DNA of 13,480 bases from assembly GCA_045535305.1 (NCBI GenBank), contig JAZSLJ010000012.1, positions 1 to 13,480 of the forward strand. The letters run 5' to 3'. This stretch comes from UBA1081 sp045535305 (GTDB taxonomy: Bacteria > Bacillota > Clostridia > Oscillospirales > Acutalibacteraceae). Positions 6,490-13,390 of this stretch are shown in pieces; within the stretch, counting starts at the first letter, position 1; every line of letters begins with the position of its first letter. The notes under the pieces are model-generated. The model saw only the letters and a program-made list of their open reading frames with translations, had not been told where the DNA came from and did not search any database. The position numbers and the translations under genes were made by a program.

Positions 6490-7752
6490 TTAAATTTTTT
6501 TCTTCTTTTTGTAAAAGAAAATTTCAACCAATGTTACAACTGCCGCAATCAGTACGCAAAGCATAATTCTTACGGGTGTAACGGTCATACCTGCCGTGCC
6601 CTGTGAAAGCTCCTCATAGTTTGCATTGATGTCGTCATAAGCATTCTGCAATTCGTAAATTGCCTGTGCGCAATCGCTGTATGAACGGCTTTGGTCTTTA
6701 CGGAGCAGTTCTTCGGCCTTTTCTGCCGCTGTTGTATATGATAATTTGTAATCGAAAAATTTATCCGAATTAAAATCGGGAAGCTCCCATTGATGAACAA
6801 AAACATTGGTTGCCCATTCAAGTTCAAGTGCTTTGATATTGTGTGAATCGTCCACATATCTGCGCAACTCGGCAGCATAATCGGTGAGTATTACGTTAAA
6901 GCCACGGCTTATAAGCTCATCCCAGTATTCAGCCGTATCCTGTCTGCCGCCGCAAAGCTCGGGGTAACAGGGTGTTGCCATTGTTCTGATAGAGCTTTCG
7001 TATGCTGTTTCCTGTACCGTTTCACCGAAAACCATACCGTAGGGATTCTTTGTTGAAAGCTGAATACAATCCGAAACAGTTGACGCATCTTTTACCTTTG
7101 CGGTTGCAACGAAAATAATGTTGCCCTTAAAATATGTCATTATCATAGGCTCTGTCCCAAGTGTTGACTTCCATTGTGCAATTTCATCTGTTTTTGCATC
7201 GCAGACGTAAAAAATCACATCGCCGAGCATATCGTATTTTTCTGCAAGAGCGTATATTTCATCTCTTAATTCCCAAGAAGCATCAAGAAGATAAAGACAG
7301 TTCTGCTTGTTTTTGAAAACATCTTCAAGTGAGGGTACTGCCTGCTCGGTTTTGCTTGCACTTGCACCGCCTTTGCCCATAAGGAGCTTAAGGTTTCTGA
7401 TTTCGGCATAAGTCATTTCGGCAACTGATGTTTTCTCGTCGTAGCCGTAACAGGTTCTCGTAACTGTTTCGTCATCCATAAGAATCAGCACGCCGTCAGC
7501 GGTCTTTTTTATATCAATTTCAACTATGTCCGCACCGTCAATTACGGCTGTTTCAATGGCTGAAAGAGAATTTTCGGGCGCATAGTGAGTATTACCCTTT
7601 CTTGATGCAACCATTGTAACATTCGTATGGTCTTTGTATATTTCACTCAAAGGAGTGCCCTCGTAGTCAATAGCATAAGAAGCTGTGCTGAATATTGAGC
7701 ACGCTGTTAAAATTATAAGAATAACAGATAATATTTTTTTTGTGTTTTTCAT
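6490..7752 (-). CDS. GDPD-family protein, exported and anchored, catalytic histidines missing
   Basis: A 420-aa protein with the glycerophosphodiester phosphodiesterase TIM-barrel pattern. A signal peptide (1-27, cut near SYA-ID) and a C-terminal membrane segment (about 391-413) followed by a run of lysines place the barrel outside the cell. The family block normally read as HRG...APEN is here SRKGNTHYAPEN (50-61), and the usual HD is DD (93-94), so both histidines used for acid-base catalysis in the family are absent. The metal-ligand pair in VEIDIKKTADG (E78, D80) is kept. Residues about 311-385, between barrel and membrane, look helical. The start is the ATG at 7752 because AGGAGA is directly upstream; an ATG at 7767 overlaps that site. 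It is the first gene of the leftward cluster. It may be a non-catalytic binding protein or use altered chemistry. Confidence 0.82.
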   Translation of the reverse strand: MKNTKKILSVILIILTACSIFSTASYAIDYEGTPLSEIYKDHTNVTMVASRKGNTHYAPENSLSAIETAVIDGADIVEIDIKKTADGVLILMDDETVTRTCYGYDEKTSVAEMTYAEIRNLKLLMGKGGASASKTEQAVPSLEDVFKNKQNCLYLLDASWELRDEIYALAEKYDMLGDVIFYVCDAKTDEIAQWKSTLGTEPMIMTYFKGNIIFVATAKVKDASTVSDCIQLSTKNPYGMVFGETVQETAYESSIRTMATPCYPELCGGRQDTAEYWDELISRGFNVILTDYAAELRRYVDDSHNIKALELEWATNVFVHQWELPDFNSDKFFDYKLSYTTAAEKAEELLRKDQSRSYSDCAQAIYELQNAYDDINANYEELSQGTAGMTVTPVRIMLCVLIAAVVTLVEIFFYKKKKKI

Positions 7753-7781
7753 TCTTTTCTCCTGCATAGTTAATCAAGTAT

Positions 7782-7810
7782 ATAGTATCATATATGACCG
7801 TTTTTAACAA
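7782..7810 (-). promoter_or_regulatory. Promoter candidate for the leftward gene cluster
   Basis: On the minus strand TTGTTA (7805-7810) is followed after 17 nt by TACTAT (7782-7787). A start of transcription near 7775 would give a leader of about 23 nt before the GDPD-like gene. Each box matches consensus at 4 of 6 positions, and the region is AT-rich with other TATA-like choices, so the exact boxes are uncertain. No terminator hairpin was seen between 7752 and 830, so this promoter could serve seven or eight genes. Confidence 0.45.
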
Positions 7811-7924
7811 GAGTAAAATTTAAAAAATATTAAATAATATAAAAATATAAATTGCCAAATCCTGTTATAAAATCCCTTATCCGTCAATATACTTAACTGT
7901 ATATATTCGAAAGGGGATATTTTT

Positions 7925-8746
7925 TTGTTTGTAATAGTCAATGTTAAGCCCTCGGGAAAACGAAAAATCAAAAAAGGACGAACTGTTGAAAAGGTTTACG
8001 AGTATTTTACCGCTAAGGGTGAGCGTTTTTATGTTGCCGATGTGCTCGATAGCGAAAAAGGGGTAGATTGGAACGAGGTTGCTCATTTTTTAGGCAGACA
8101 TTCTTCCCATATTCTTCTAAATAAGAATATTATTCTGCCCGAAAATGCAAATGTTGGCAGATTTGAACCAGTTGCATTTAAAAATCTGCTTATATTCAAT
8201 ACTCTTGAACTGCTTTTGAAGCAAATGTATCTTGCAGGATGCAGAGCTACCTGTTACATCAACGACCCGAAAGGTGAATATTATTCTTTGCTTGATAAGA
8301 TTGCCCGTTATTCAGCGCGGACAACTGTTATCACGTCCGATAAACTGCGTTATATCACCAAAGCGGCAATGATATACGATGATTACGGGGCGGGTATATC
8401 AATAACCGAAAGAGCATCAATTCAGAGTGATAATGCAGTTATTATTGATACTTCGGGAACTTTTTTCGGCAAAAGGGGAGTTGTTTTTTCGGCTTTTGAC
8501 AACGGAATCACCCCCAAATATACCGACGGCTTTAACGAGCTTAAGGCTCTTTGTCCGCCGTATATAAGCACTGTTGATTTTTTAGGCGCAGTTTATGAGC
8601 TGAACCGCGATAAAAGGTTGGATTCGGCTCTTTGCCGTATGTTCAGTTTTGCAGGTGATGATATCAGCGCGTTGCAAATCCTTGAAAAGCTTGTGCCCAA
8701 AAATATTAATAATGAAAGAGAATCAAGCATAATTTTCAGCGTATAA
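7925..8746 (+). CDS. Unrecognised 273-aa protein, TTG start
   Basis: I do not recognise this family. The protein is soluble, with no signal peptide or membrane segment. The N-terminus (1-45) is basic (KPSGKRKIKKGR at 8-19) and then strand-like. Residues about 105-180 alternate short hydrophobic strands and helices (CRATCYIND, TTVITSD, GAGISITER, NAVIIDTSG), which could be a Rossmann-like alpha/beta fold; this is inference. A C-terminal helical part ends with DDISALQILEKL (245-256). The start is a TTG at 7925 with AAAGGGG at 7910-7916 and an 8-nt spacer; no in-frame ATG fits a site better. It is divergent from the GDPD-like cluster and ends 3 nt before the greA promoter -35 box. The linkage to greA-lysS may hint at a housekeeping role, but that is weak evidence. 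Confidence 0.8.
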   Translation: MFVIVNVKPSGKRKIKKGRTVEKVYEYFTAKGERFYVADVLDSEKGVDWNEVAHFLGRHSSHILLNKNIILPENANVGRFEPVAFKNLLIFNTLELLLKQMYLAGCRATCYINDPKGEYYSLLDKIARYSARTTVITSDKLRYITKAAMIYDDYGAGISITERASIQSDNAVIIDTSGTFFGKRGVVFSAFDNGITPKYTDGFNELKALCPPYISTVDFLGAVYELNRDKRLDSALCRMFSFAGDDISALQILEKLVPKNINNERESSIIFSV

Positions 8747-8748
8747 TC

Positions 8749-8777
8749 TTGACATATATGCGAATTTTGGTTATAAT
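8749..8777 (+). promoter_or_regulatory. Consensus sigma-A promoter of greA-lysS
   Basis: TTGACA (8749-8754), a 17-nt spacer and TATAAT (8772-8777) match the housekeeping consensus at every position. Transcription would start near 8784, about 28 nt before greA. The -35 box begins just after the stop codon of the preceding gene. Confidence 0.92.
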
Positions 8778-8811
8778 GTTCTATAATTATAAATAAAGGA
8801 AGTAATGAACA

Positions 8812-9303
8812 ATGATTAATGAAAACCTCATTCCTCTTACCCAACAGGCTTATGACAAATATAAAGAAGAGTATGATCATCTTACCAAAACTGCAAGAGC
8901 TGATGTTATAGAAAAAATCGGTGTTGCAAAGTCTTACGGCGACCTTTCAGAAAACAGCGAATACGATGCAGCTAAAGAAGAACAGTCAAAAATAGAAAAC
9001 CGTATTGCAGAAATTGAGTTTATTCTTAAAAACCACGTTATTATTGACGAAACAGCTATTACTACTGATCAGATCACAATCGGTTCTTTTGTAAAGATTG
9101 TTGATATCGAGCTTGGTGTTGAGTCCGAATATCAGATAGTTGACGCTGTTGAGGCAGATCCTCTCTCAGGCAAGATTTCAAAGGATTCTCCCGTAGGTAA
9201 AGCTCTTATGGGTTGCAAAGCCGGTGTAGAGGTTGCTGTTGAAGCTCCCGTAGGCGTTATCAGAGTATTTGTTAAAGAGATTTCCAACGTAGAATTTGCA
9301 TAA
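8812..9303 (+). CDS. greA: Transcription elongation factor GreA
   Basis: GreA binds the secondary channel of RNA polymerase and stimulates cleavage of backtracked transcripts so that stalled complexes can resume. The 163-aa length is typical. Residues 1-75 form the antiparallel coiled-coil with the family tip motif GDLSENSEYDAAKEEQ (43-58); D44 and E47 match the acidic tip residues that place the catalytic magnesium. Residues about 80-160 form the FKBP-like domain that docks on polymerase, with SPVGKALMGCKAGVEV near 125-140. The ATG at 8812 has AAAGGAAG at 8795-8802. It is first in a probable two-gene unit with lysS, 25 nt apart, behind a consensus promoter, which fits steady high expression. 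Confidence 0.97.
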   Translation: MINENLIPLTQQAYDKYKEEYDHLTKTARADVIEKIGVAKSYGDLSENSEYDAAKEEQSKIENRIAEIEFILKNHVIIDETAITTDQITIGSFVKIVDIELGVESEYQIVDAVEADPLSGKISKDSPVGKALMGCKAGVEVAVEAPVGVIRVFVKEISNVEFA

Positions 9304-9328
9304 TCGATTTTAAGGAGTATTAAATATT

Positions 9329-10837
9329 ATGGCAGACGAAATTAAGAATCCTGCAGCCGAAGAACAGGAGCCGGAACAGAGTGTCAATGAGTTAAGACAG
9401 ATTCGTGTTGACAAGCTCAAGGCATTACAGGATGCAGGCAGAGACCCCTTTCAGGTAACTGTTGCTCAGCAGGACTATCACAGCACATATATTACAGAAC
9501 ACTATGACGAGCTTGAGGGTAAGGATGTTGCAATCTGCGGCAGAATTATCACAAAACGTCCCATGGGTAAAGCAAGCTTTATGAATATACACGACCGCGA
9601 CGGCAAAATGCAGGTTTATGTAAGACGCGACGACGTTGGTGAAGACGTATATGCCGATTTTAAAAAATATGATATCGGTGATATCGTTGAGGTTAAAGGC
9701 TATGTTTTCAAAACAAAAACAGGTGAAATCTCAGTTCACGCAAAGTCCGTAAAGCTTCTTACAAAATCACTTCTTCCCCTTCCGGAGAAATATCACGGCC
9801 TTACAAATGTTGATACAAGATACCGTCAGCGTTATCTTGACCTTATCGTAAATCCCGACGTTAAAAATACATTCATCAAGCGTTCACTTATTATCAGAGC
9901 AGTAAGAAATTATCTTGATTCACAGGGCTTTATCGAGGTTGAAACTCCCATGCTCGTTTCCAATGCAGGCGGCGCAGCGGCAAGACCCTTTGAAACTCAC
10001 CACAACGCTCTTGATGAGGATTTCAAGCTCCGTATTTCTCTTGAGCTTTACCTTAAAAGACTTATTGTCGGCGGTATGGAAAGAGTTTACGAAATCGGCA
10101 GAGTTTTCCGTAATGAGGGTTGCGACACAAGACATAACCCCGAGTTTACTCTTATGGAGCTTTATCAGGCTTATACCGATTACCACGGTATGATGGATCT
10201 TACAGAGAATCTTTACCGCCACGTTGCACAGGAGGTTCTCGGTACAACGAAGATTGTTTACAACGGTGTTGAAATGGATCTCGGCAAGCCCTTTGAGCGT
10301 ATCACAATGGTTGACGCCGTTAAGAAATACGCAGGTATTGATTTTACAACAATCAAAACCGACGAAGAAGCAAAGGCTCTTGCAAAAGAGAAACATATCG
10401 AATTTGAAGACAGACATAAAAAAGGTGATATTCTTAATCTTTTCTTTGAGGAGTTTGTTGAGCATCATCTTATTCAGCCCACATTCCTTATGGATCATCC
10501 CGTTGAAATTTCACCTCTTACAAAGAGAAAGCCCGAAGATCCCGAATATGTTGAGCGTTTTGAGTTCTTTATGAACGGCTGGGAAATGGCAAATGCTTAT
10601 TCAGAGCTTAATGACCCCATCGACCAGAGAGAGCGTTTCAAAGCACAGGAAGAACAGCTTGCAGCAGGCGACGATGAAGCAAATACCACAGACGAGGACT
10701 TTATGACAGCTCTCGAATACGGTATGGCACCCACAGGCGGTATCGGCTTCGGTATCGACAGAATGGTAATGCTCCTTACAGACTCCGCCGCAATCCGCGA
10801 CGTTCTCCTCTTCCCCACGATGAAACCTTTAGATTAA
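9329..10837 (+). CDS. lysS: Lysyl-tRNA synthetase, class II
   Basis: Charges tRNA-Lys with lysine using ATP in the cytoplasm. The 502-aa chain has an acidic N-terminal tail, an OB-fold anticodon-binding domain (about 65-145) and the class II catalytic core with motif 1 (about 196-210, QGFIEVETPML), motif 2 (258-283, with RVFRNEGCDTRHNPEF) and motif 3 (469-484, GGIGFGIDRMVMLLT). The length and motifs match the bacterial LysRS-II family. The ATG at 9329 has AAGGAG at 9311-9316. It follows greA by 25 nt and ends in a strong terminator. No T-box leader was seen ahead of either gene. Pairing of greA and lysS in one unit is common in Firmicutes. Confidence 0.98.
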   Translation: MADEIKNPAAEEQEPEQSVNELRQIRVDKLKALQDAGRDPFQVTVAQQDYHSTYITEHYDELEGKDVAICGRIITKRPMGKASFMNIHDRDGKMQVYVRRDDVGEDVYADFKKYDIGDIVEVKGYVFKTKTGEISVHAKSVKLLTKSLLPLPEKYHGLTNVDTRYRQRYLDLIVNPDVKNTFIKRSLIIRAVRNYLDSQGFIEVETPMLVSNAGGAAARPFETHHNALDEDFKLRISLELYLKRLIVGGMERVYEIGRVFRNEGCDTRHNPEFTLMELYQAYTDYHGMMDLTENLYRHVAQEVLGTTKIVYNGVEMDLGKPFERITMVDAVKKYAGIDFTTIKTDEEAKALAKEKHIEFEDRHKKGDILNLFFEEFVEHHLIQPTFLMDHPVEISPLTKRKPEDPEYVERFEFFMNGWEMANAYSELNDPIDQRERFKAQEEQLAAGDDEANTTDEDFMTALEYGMAPTGGIGFGIDRMVMLLTDSAAIRDVLLFPTMKPLD

Positions 10838-10846
10838 TAAAACCAA

Positions 10847-10880
10847 CACCCTATGGACGGCAAACCATAGGGTGATTTTA
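10847..10880 (+). terminator. Rho-independent terminator after lysS
   Basis: Positions 10847-10856 and 10865-10874 form a perfect 10-bp stem with an 8-nt loop, followed by ATTTTA and further T-rich sequence. It begins 10 nt after the lysS stop codon and separates the greA-lysS unit from the accessory genes. Confidence 0.88.
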
Positions 10881-10937
10881 TGTTCTGTTTGTGTGATTCA
10901 TATATTTTCCTCAAGTATGCGGAATCATACAATTTTA

Positions 10938-10966
10938 TTGACAATTAATATTTGATATTTTATAAT
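10938..10966 (+). promoter_or_regulatory. Consensus promoter of the DUF2812 gene
   Basis: TTGACA (10938-10943), a 17-nt spacer and TATAAT (10961-10966) match the sigma-A consensus fully. The -10 box is only 18 nt from the start codon, so the leader is very short, with the GGAGGTG site near the expected transcription start. The stretch from 10951 through the ribosome-binding site closely resembles that of the LytTR gene (12271 onward). Confidence 0.85.
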
Positions 10967-10984
10967 TATTTCGGAGGTGTTATT

Positions 10985-12133
10985 ATGAAAACCTGCATTA
11001 AGATTCACCCCGATGATTACGACAAAAGAGCAAATGAAAAATTTTATGAAGAAATGGCATCAGAGGGTTGGTTGCTGAAAAAACGATGGAACAATCTCAG
11101 TCTGTTTGAAAAGACAGAGCCTCAAAGACTGAAATTTGACATATATTATTCCGAATATAACTATGTTTCCGACGAAGAAAAAGCAGAATTTCAGACAAAT
11201 GGCAGAGCAATCGTGAATGTCAGAAGTAATGTTCATGTTTCATATGCTCCGGTTAATTCACAACGGCATCCTGTTATAAAATCAAACGAAGATGCGGCAA
11301 AGGCAATAATTTCCCTTAAAAACAGGAAATCAATACTTCCCACGCCGATAATTCTGCTATTTATGATAAGTATTTTGGCCGATATACGCATAAAGTTTAC
11401 TTACAATGCATTTGAATCTCTGCCTTATTTTGAAAAATTGCTGTATAAAATCATCACGATGCCTGAACTATATATTGCAACGCTTATTATTGCGGCTTAT
11501 ATTATTTTTGTTGCAATATACGAACATATCAGGTGGAAAAATGCAGTCAGAGTGTTTATGGACGGTGAAAATCCCGATGACGGTATAAGAAAAAAGGTGC
11601 TTTATATTTCCAGCGTTGTAATAATATGTCTGTCGGCTGTCTTTATTGCACTTTTCTTATTCAGCAATATCAGTAGTGATGAACAGAATATCCCTGAAAT
11701 TTCGGACGGAATTTATCTTGATGTTCACGACTTTGAAATTGCAGATAAAATAACAGAAAAAGGTCTTGAAATTGCCGGTGATTATTACCCTTGTCTGATG
11801 ATGCACAGAAAAACGCTGTCGGCTGAAATGTGGTTGACTGAAGAATATTACTACATAAATGAAACACGAATTATTATATATCAGGATGTTATCGATTATA
11901 AATCAGATAAAACAGCACTGTGTGCAGCTGAACTTCTTGCTAAGGATAAACACAAAAATTACGATGAATTTACGGCTGAGGGGTTTAGTAAAGTTTATGT
12001 TTCAAATGAAGACCTTATTTCGGTAATTGACAGCACTGTTTACAGAATTACAATCGTAACGGAAGCTGAAAATATTCTTCCTTCAACAGAGCAATTACTT
12101 GAAATTATTAAATCAAAATCTGATTTGCATTGA
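10985..12133 (+). CDS. DUF2812-domain membrane protein
   Basis: A 382-aa protein whose N-terminal part fits DUF2812 (about 6-95): it starts with short polar sequence, has NEKFYEEMASEGWLLKKRW (17-35) and continues with strand-like FEKTEPQRLKFDIYYSEY. Three hydrophobic segments follow at about 116-132, 162-179 and 205-228, then an outward or cytoplasmic C-terminal domain of about 150 residues without cysteine-rich or catalytic motifs. The function is unknown. DUF2812 proteins are often coupled to PadR-type regulators; none is visible here, and the nearest regulator is the LytTR gene downstream. The ATG at 10985 is chosen for its GGAGGTG site (10973-10979); a longer ORF from a TTG at 10952 would begin inside the promoter. 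Own promoter and terminator mark it as a single-gene unit. Confidence 0.8.
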   Translation: MKTCIKIHPDDYDKRANEKFYEEMASEGWLLKKRWNNLSLFEKTEPQRLKFDIYYSEYNYVSDEEKAEFQTNGRAIVNVRSNVHVSYAPVNSQRHPVIKSNEDAAKAIISLKNRKSILPTPIILLFMISILADIRIKFTYNAFESLPYFEKLLYKIITMPELYIATLIIAAYIIFVAIYEHIRWKNAVRVFMDGENPDDGIRKKVLYISSVVIICLSAVFIALFLFSNISSDEQNIPEISDGIYLDVHDFEIADKITEKGLEIAGDYYPCLMMHRKTLSAEMWLTEEYYYINETRIIIYQDVIDYKSDKTALCAAELLAKDKHKNYDEFTAEGFSKVYVSNEDLISVIDSTVYRITIVTEAENILPSTEQLLEIIKSKSDLH

Positions 12134-12193
12134 ATTGTTTTTATACCTGATAGATTTAAGAAAATACTCAAAATGCTTGGATAATTTACAAGA

Positions 12194-12218
12194 GCAGCGG
12201 CTTGATGCCGCTGCATTT
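12194..12218 (+). terminator. Terminator after the DUF2812 gene
   Basis: An 8-bp GC-rich perfect stem (12194-12201 with 12207-12214) and a 5-nt loop are followed by ATTTTCC. The T-run is short, so termination may be partial. It lies 60 nt after the DUF2812 stop and separates that gene from the LytTR unit. Confidence 0.65.
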
Positions 12219-12277
12219 TCCGTTTGATATCGTATCCCGACCGATAAGCGTAAATTACAACATTTTAAATTTTGATA

Positions 12278-12286
12278 TGCTATAAT
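12278..12286 (+). promoter_or_regulatory. Extended -10 promoter of the LytTR-DUF3021 unit
   Basis: TGC directly before TATAAT (12281-12286) gives a perfect extended -10 element. No good -35 box lies 16-18 nt upstream; TTACAA at 12255-12260 is 20 nt away. An extended -10 without a -35 can work alone or with an activator, which would suit autoregulation by the LytTR protein, but no clear LytTR direct repeat was identified. Confidence 0.65.
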
Positions 12287-12305
12287 AATTTCAGGAGGTG
12301 AACGA

Positions 12306-12746
12306 ATGAAATTTAAATTGATTATTGATAAAAACAAGGATGAAGAAATTGTTGCTACCGTTCACGAGCGTACGGAAATTACGGATAAAATCGAAGCTCT
12401 TGTTATGGCTTACGAAAAGTCAGACAGGATTGTCACTTACACCGAGGATGATATAAAAATACTAAAATTTGCCGAAATTGAGTGTGTTACGGTAGTTGAT
12501 GGTAAAACCTGTGCCATTGACAGTCAGGGTAAACAGTATCGGCTTAAACAAAGGCTGTATGAATTAGAAAAAATACTCCCAACAAGTTTTATCCGCATCA
12601 ATAAATCTTCATTCGCAAATGAAAACGGTATAAAGAATTTTTCCGCCACGTTCAGCGGCGGTGTTGATGCTGTTTTTAAGTGCGGTTATCGGGAGTATGT
12701 ATCACGCCGCTGTTTTGCGGCAATTAAACGGAGGTATGAAATATGA
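12306..12746 (+). CDS. LytTR-domain DNA-binding regulator without receiver domain
   Basis: A 146-aa transcription regulator. The LytTR DNA-binding domain covers about residues 48-144, with the family-like run SFIRINKSSFANENGIKNF (94-112), a following strand pair and a C-terminal SRRCFAAIKRRYEI (133-146). Only about 45 residues precede it and no phosphoacceptor receiver domain is present, so it is not a classic response regulator. Together with the DUF3021 membrane protein whose start overlaps its stop by ATGA, it fits the type of LytTR regulatory system in which a membrane partner restrains the regulator (known examples are HdrRM and BrsRM of Streptococcus mutans). The ATG at 12306 has AGGAGGTG at 12293-12300. 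Target genes are unknown; its own operon and the DUF2812 gene are candidates. Confidence 0.9.
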   Translation: MKFKLIIDKNKDEEIVATVHERTEITDKIEALVMAYEKSDRIVTYTEDDIKILKFAEIECVTVVDGKTCAIDSQGKQYRLKQRLYELEKILPTSFIRINKSSFANENGIKNFSATFSGGVDAVFKCGYREYVSRRCFAAIKRRYEI

Positions 12747-13159
12747 TGAAAAAGTTTTTTTCACAATTCTTTTTAAGAGGTTTGCTGGCATCATCAGGAG
12801 GTCCTGTTGTTCTGGCAATAGTATACGGTATTCTGGGGGCAACCGGTACAGTGCAAAGTCTTACCCCCGCTGAGGTTTGCAAGGGTATTCTGAGTATAAC
12901 TCTGCTTGCATTGTTTGTTGGCGGTATGACTGCAATTTATCAGATTGACAAATTACCGCTTGCGTCAAAAATTCTTATTCACGGTGCAGGGCTCTATGTT
13001 GCGTATATACTTATTTACCTTATCAACGGCTGGCTCAAACAACAGCTTGTGCCGATTGTAATTTTTACGGTGGTGTTTGTTGCGGGATATGCGCTTATAT
13101 GGTTTGTTATTTACCTCATTACAAAATTCCAGACTGAAAAAATCAATAAAATGCTGTAA
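12743..13159 (+). CDS. DUF3021 four-helix membrane protein
   Basis: A 138-aa integral membrane protein with four hydrophobic segments (about 12-33, 47-66, 75-93 and 102-127) and short cytoplasmic ends, matching DUF3021 in size and layout. Genes of this family are often placed directly after LytTR regulators. The likely role, by analogy with other LytTR-linked membrane proteins, is to hold the regulator inactive until a membrane signal arrives; this is not shown by the sequence. The start codon at 12743 shares ATGA with the LytTR stop and has GGAGGT at 12730-12735; a second ATG at 12746 is possible. No clear terminator follows; the next hairpin is at 13208-13226. Confidence 0.85.
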   Translation: MMKKFFSQFFLRGLLASSGGPVVLAIVYGILGATGTVQSLTPAEVCKGILSITLLALFVGGMTAIYQIDKLPLASKILIHGAGLYVAYILIYLINGWLKQQLVPIVIFTVVFVAGYALIWFVIYLITKFQTEKINKML

Positions 13160-13207
13160 GAGAAAGATAAAAAATAATTTAGCAGAGAATTGAATTGAAA
13201 ATAGTAG

Positions 13208-13226
13208 GGGCGATAATCTATCGCCC
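13208..13226. other. Hairpin at the left end of the repeat locus
   Basis: Positions 13208-13215 and 13219-13226 form a perfect 8-bp GC-rich stem with a 3-nt loop. The right arm belongs to repeat copy 1; the left arm is absent before copy 2. There is no T-run on either side, so it is a poor terminator, and it more likely marks the edge of the repeat element. The 48 bases between the DUF3021 stop and this hairpin hold nothing recognisable. Confidence 0.6.
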
Positions 13227-13306
13227 GCGTGCGAAGTACGAAATGCCGACAGGCATTTAAAATGATTTTTGTGCTATTGTAACGGTGTTCCACCGTTATT
13301 TGCCTT
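13217..13306. repeat. 90-bp direct repeat, copy 1
   Basis: These 90 bp are identical to 13391-13480, an offset of 174 bp. Each copy contains two perfect hairpins: in copy 1, 13241-13247 with 13252-13258 (7 bp, 4-nt loop) and 13280-13287 with 13291-13298 (8 bp, 3-nt loop). The copy starts inside the palindrome at 13208-13226. No ribosome-binding site or plausible gene is present; a minus-strand reading frame across the locus simply repeats itself. Total identity suggests a recent duplication or homogenisation. Confidence 0.93.
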
Positions 13307-13390
13307 AAGTCGGATCGTAGCCATGTCGTTCTGTGAGCCAAGGAGTTGTAGTTAACACTTGTCTTCCTAAGACCGCTTGGCCTCCGACTT
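13307..13390 (-). other. 84-nt tRNA-like sequence between the repeats
   Basis: The ends 13307-13314 and 13383-13390 are perfectly complementary over 8 bp. On the minus strand a stretch near the 5' end (GGCCAAGCGGTCTTAGG) resembles the D-arm of class II tRNAs such as Ser or Leu, and GGCTACGATCC near the 3' end loosely resembles a T-arm. The 84-nt length also suits a class II tRNA. However, no proper five-pair anticodon arm can be drawn, the D-stem is imperfect, and the T-stem holds only about three pairs, so this is not a working tRNA. It may be a decayed tRNA or a tRNA-derived repeat part, or the likeness may be chance. Confidence 0.35.

Noticed and set aside
8747..8811. T-box or riboswitch leader before greA-lysS
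   Set aside because: The expected leader is only about 28 nt, too short for a T-box or riboswitch.
9915..10574. Frames in both directions inside lysS
   Set aside because: The lysS reading frame is intact with all class II motifs; the others are out-of-frame or antisense shadows.
13307..13390. Functional tRNA gene
   Set aside because: No complete anticodon arm and weak D- and T-stems; kept only as a tRNA-like observation.
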